Source: Poseidonibacter ostreae
GTDB lineage: Bacteria; Campylobacterota; Campylobacteria; Campylobacterales; Arcobacteraceae
DNA: 48,230 bases
Assembly (NCBI RefSeq): GCF_009208075.1
Contig: NZ_WFKJ01000022.1
Span: 1 to 48,230 of the forward strand
Direction: 5' to 3'
Part shown: in pieces, positions 46,563 to 48,230 of the stretch
Layout: each line of letters opens with the position of its first letter
Position numbering within the stretch: the first letter of the stretch is position 1
Made by a program: the position numbers and the translations under genes
The notes under the pieces: generated by a model
Databases searched by the model: none
Told to the model about the DNA's origin: nothing
What the model saw: only the letters and a program-made list of their open reading frames with translations

Positions 46563-46636
46563 AATTTTTTACTCAGAACCTTTTTATTCAAAAACACATA
46601 TTATGGCTTTTTAATTATAATATTTAGGAATAAACA

Positions 46637-46954
46637 ATGTTATTTGCTACTGTACATCCTTATAAATTTTGGTTACTATATCCATATTGGTGGTATTTTC
46701 CCTATGAAAAAGAGTATACATTTGAACAAGCAGAAAAGGAATATTTACAATATAGAAGAAAATTAGGGGGATATTTTCCCTTTGAAGAATCAACTAACTT
46801 TTTAGAAAGTTTTAAAGCAAAAAAACAAGAAGGTGATAAATTATATTTATATAGAAGTCCTACTCGTAATTGGTTTCGTTTAGCGGGAGTAGAAAAATTT
46901 ATTTTAGTTAGAGATGGTAAAACTATTGCTTCTTCAAGAATATATGGCAATTAA
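46637..46954 (+). CDS. Aromatic-rich small protein of unknown function
   Basis: A 105-residue protein with an unusual N-terminus rich in Tyr, Trp and Phe (PYKFWLLYPYWWYFPYEKEY). A soluble region follows (AEKEYLQYRRKLGGYFPFEE, then DKLYLYRSPTRNWFRLAG). The end, FILVRDGKTIASSRIYGN, resembles a short beta-sheet module. There is no signal peptide and I recognise no family. It is preceded by TTTAGGAATAAACA and lies between the toxin fragment and a convergent secreted protein. The frame is likely real but the role is unknown. Confidence 0.55.
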   Translation: MLFATVHPYKFWLLYPYWWYFPYEKEYTFEQAEKEYLQYRRKLGGYFPFEESTNFLESFKAKKQEGDKLYLYRSPTRNWFRLAGVEKFILVRDGKTIASSRIYGN

Positions 46955-47016
46955 AATTAACTTTAAATATAATCTATTTTTATTAAATGAGAAACTTTTC
47001 AATAATTTATATATTT

Positions 47017-48186
47017 TTATATCGATTCAAAAATATCATTTTCTTCTTTAATAAAAACTTTTTCACCGATTATTTTTACTTTTAAATAACTATCAAAAAT
47101 TTTATTATTATTTCCATAAATTACATCTTTTCTATAAATAATAGTAAAGTCATTTTCTGTTTCTTGTTGAATCCCTAAAATTTTACTTTTCATGTTAAAA
47201 TTTGGGTATTTTTTAAAAAGTCTTTTTTTATCTTTTAGTACATTTTCTTTACTATAATTTTTTGAATTATAATAAGAAATGCTGTTTAAATAAAAAATAT
47301 TTAATAAATCTGAATTTTTTGTATTGTGTGCTTTGTCAAAATTATTTATAAAGTTATTTAGAGTTTCATTTTTTAATTCGATTCCATTTGAATCATATGA
47401 TTTCCTATACCAAAAAGCACCACCTTCATCATGGTAACCTTTCAATACAAGATTAATTATTTTCTCTGAATTTATAGTTTGAACACTTGCTAGACTACCG
47501 TAACCTATTAAATTCATTTCAAAATTAACCAAATCTAGAATATATATACCACTTGCTGTATCACTCCCAAAATGAATTAATAATTTTTGATTATTTAAAA
47601 AAAGATACTCCTCTGTAAAATCAAAAGGTTCAAAAGCAAAATCTTTAAATGAAACTTTTCCATAAGGAGATTCAATTTCTACAAAACTAGGTCTATTATA
47701 TCCATCATATTCACTTTTAATTAAATAATCTGCTCTATATTCAATAACTTTTGATTTTTTATCAGGAGAATATTTAATTGTATTTTGATTCCATGAATTT
47801 ATCATTTGATTAAGCATGTTTATCGTGTAAGTATCATTACTATTTGTTTTTCTATAAATTTGTAAAGAATTTTTAATTAAATCAACAGCTGTGTTTTGAG
47901 TAGGTATTATTTCTGCATCTATTAGTTTTTTCAATTCATTTGAATAAATAATCATAAATTCATCATAATCATTTTTTTCAAAAATATCTTTAGCTACTTT
48001 AATATTTTGTTCTTTGCCTTGTCCAAAATAATATTCTGCACCTAAGATATAATTTTTATAATCTGTTTGTTCATATTGCTGATAAGTTTTTTCCAACTCT
48101 ATTAAATTAGCTTTTGTCTTAAATGGATTATTTGTATCTGCAAAACTTAATGTTATAAAAAGTACTAATATTGATAATATTTTCAT
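47017..48186 (-). CDS. Secreted protein with a Sel1-like repeat, unknown function
   Basis: A 389-residue protein with a signal peptide (KILSILVLFITLSFADT, cleavage about 16-17). A single Sel1/TPR-like unit follows (YILGAEYYFGQGKEQNIKVA). The rest is a mixed alpha/beta region with Asn/Tyr/Lys-rich stretches. Beta-rich segments include FVEIESPYGKVSFKDF and EKIINLVLKGYHDEGGAFW. It is probably periplasmic. No catalytic motif is recognised. A single-gene unit, it reaches almost to the right end of the window, with GAGATCC Shine-Dalgarno-like bases before its ATG. Confidence 0.6.
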   Translation of the reverse strand: MKILSILVLFITLSFADTNNPFKTKANLIELEKTYQQYEQTDYKNYILGAEYYFGQGKEQNIKVAKDIFEKNDYDEFMIIYSNELKKLIDAEIIPTQNTAVDLIKNSLQIYRKTNSNDTYTINMLNQMINSWNQNTIKYSPDKKSKVIEYRADYLIKSEYDGYNRPSFVEIESPYGKVSFKDFAFEPFDFTEEYLFLNNQKLLIHFGSDTASGIYILDLVNFEMNLIGYGSLASVQTINSEKIINLVLKGYHDEGGAFWYRKSYDSNGIELKNETLNNFINNFDKAHNTKNSDLLNIFYLNSISYYNSKNYSKENVLKDKKRLFKKYPNFNMKSKILGIQQETENDFTIIYRKDVIYGNNNKIFDSYLKVKIIGEKVFIKEENDIFESI

Positions 48187-48230
48187 TGGATCTCTTTAAT
48201 TGTAATTTATTTAATTCTATCACATATATA

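Overview
The window is about 48 kb of very AT-rich chromosomal DNA that reads as Campylobacterota, most likely an Arcobacter-like member of the Arcobacteraceae. The basis is the compact gene order, the trmB-ftsE-ftsX-envC cluster, the long dapD, the rpmJ-rpsM-rpsK-rpsD-rpoA-rplQ block and codon use dominated by A/T. The assignment rests on recognised families and gene order, not on a database search. Almost all of it is housekeeping chromosome. I see no prophage, CRISPR array, rRNA or tRNA.

Layout. 1-5.2 kb: a SocA/Panacea-like protein, a secreted matrixin-type protease, slyD facing an unannotated thioredoxin-like gene, an exported FAH-fold protein, pheA with a Rof-like protein, and a NYN nuclease. 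5.2-7 kb: a small accessory island with a CGNR/ABATE regulator lacking a normal start codon, a broken cupin remnant, a divergent VOC protein behind an inverted repeat, and an EthD protein. 7-12.6 kb: adk, a hydrolase, a thiamine-binding protein, a DCC protein, guaB and gatA. 12.7-15.8 kb: the ribosomal protein/rpoA operon. 15.9-24.1 kb: HIT, DHH, leuB-leuD, rpoD with a linked PAS-like protein, an AtpZ-type pair, ppnP and hemL. 24.2-28.1 kb: a TonB-like protein, two unknowns, speB and rodA. 28.1-37.5 kb: a plus-strand run of a pseudouridine synthase, a FN3 lipoprotein, trmB, ftsE, ftsX, an EnvC-like activator, a membrane protein, a YaiI-like protein, a DUF234 protein and an FkbM methyltransferase. 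37.5-43 kb: ridA-like, ABC-F, DUF255 and dapD. 43.2-48.2 kb: Tat-exported PhoX, a Phd/YefM-ParE toxin-antitoxin pair, a YafQ-like toxin fragment and two unknown proteins.

The most important observation is at 1991-2368 on the minus strand. A complete thioredoxin-like reading frame with a signal peptide is interrupted only by one in-frame UGA. That UGA falls exactly on the first cysteine of the CxxC active site (U-G-A-C), and a bacterial-SECIS-like hairpin with an AGGU apical loop follows 18-21 nt downstream. It is very probably a selenoprotein that ordinary gene calling misses. Secondary points are two genes whose frames reach back to a good Shine-Dalgarno but have ATA or ATC where ATG is expected, an 11-nt direct repeat resembling a Pho box before phoX, stop codons buried in terminators, and decaying accessory genes (cupin, YafQ).
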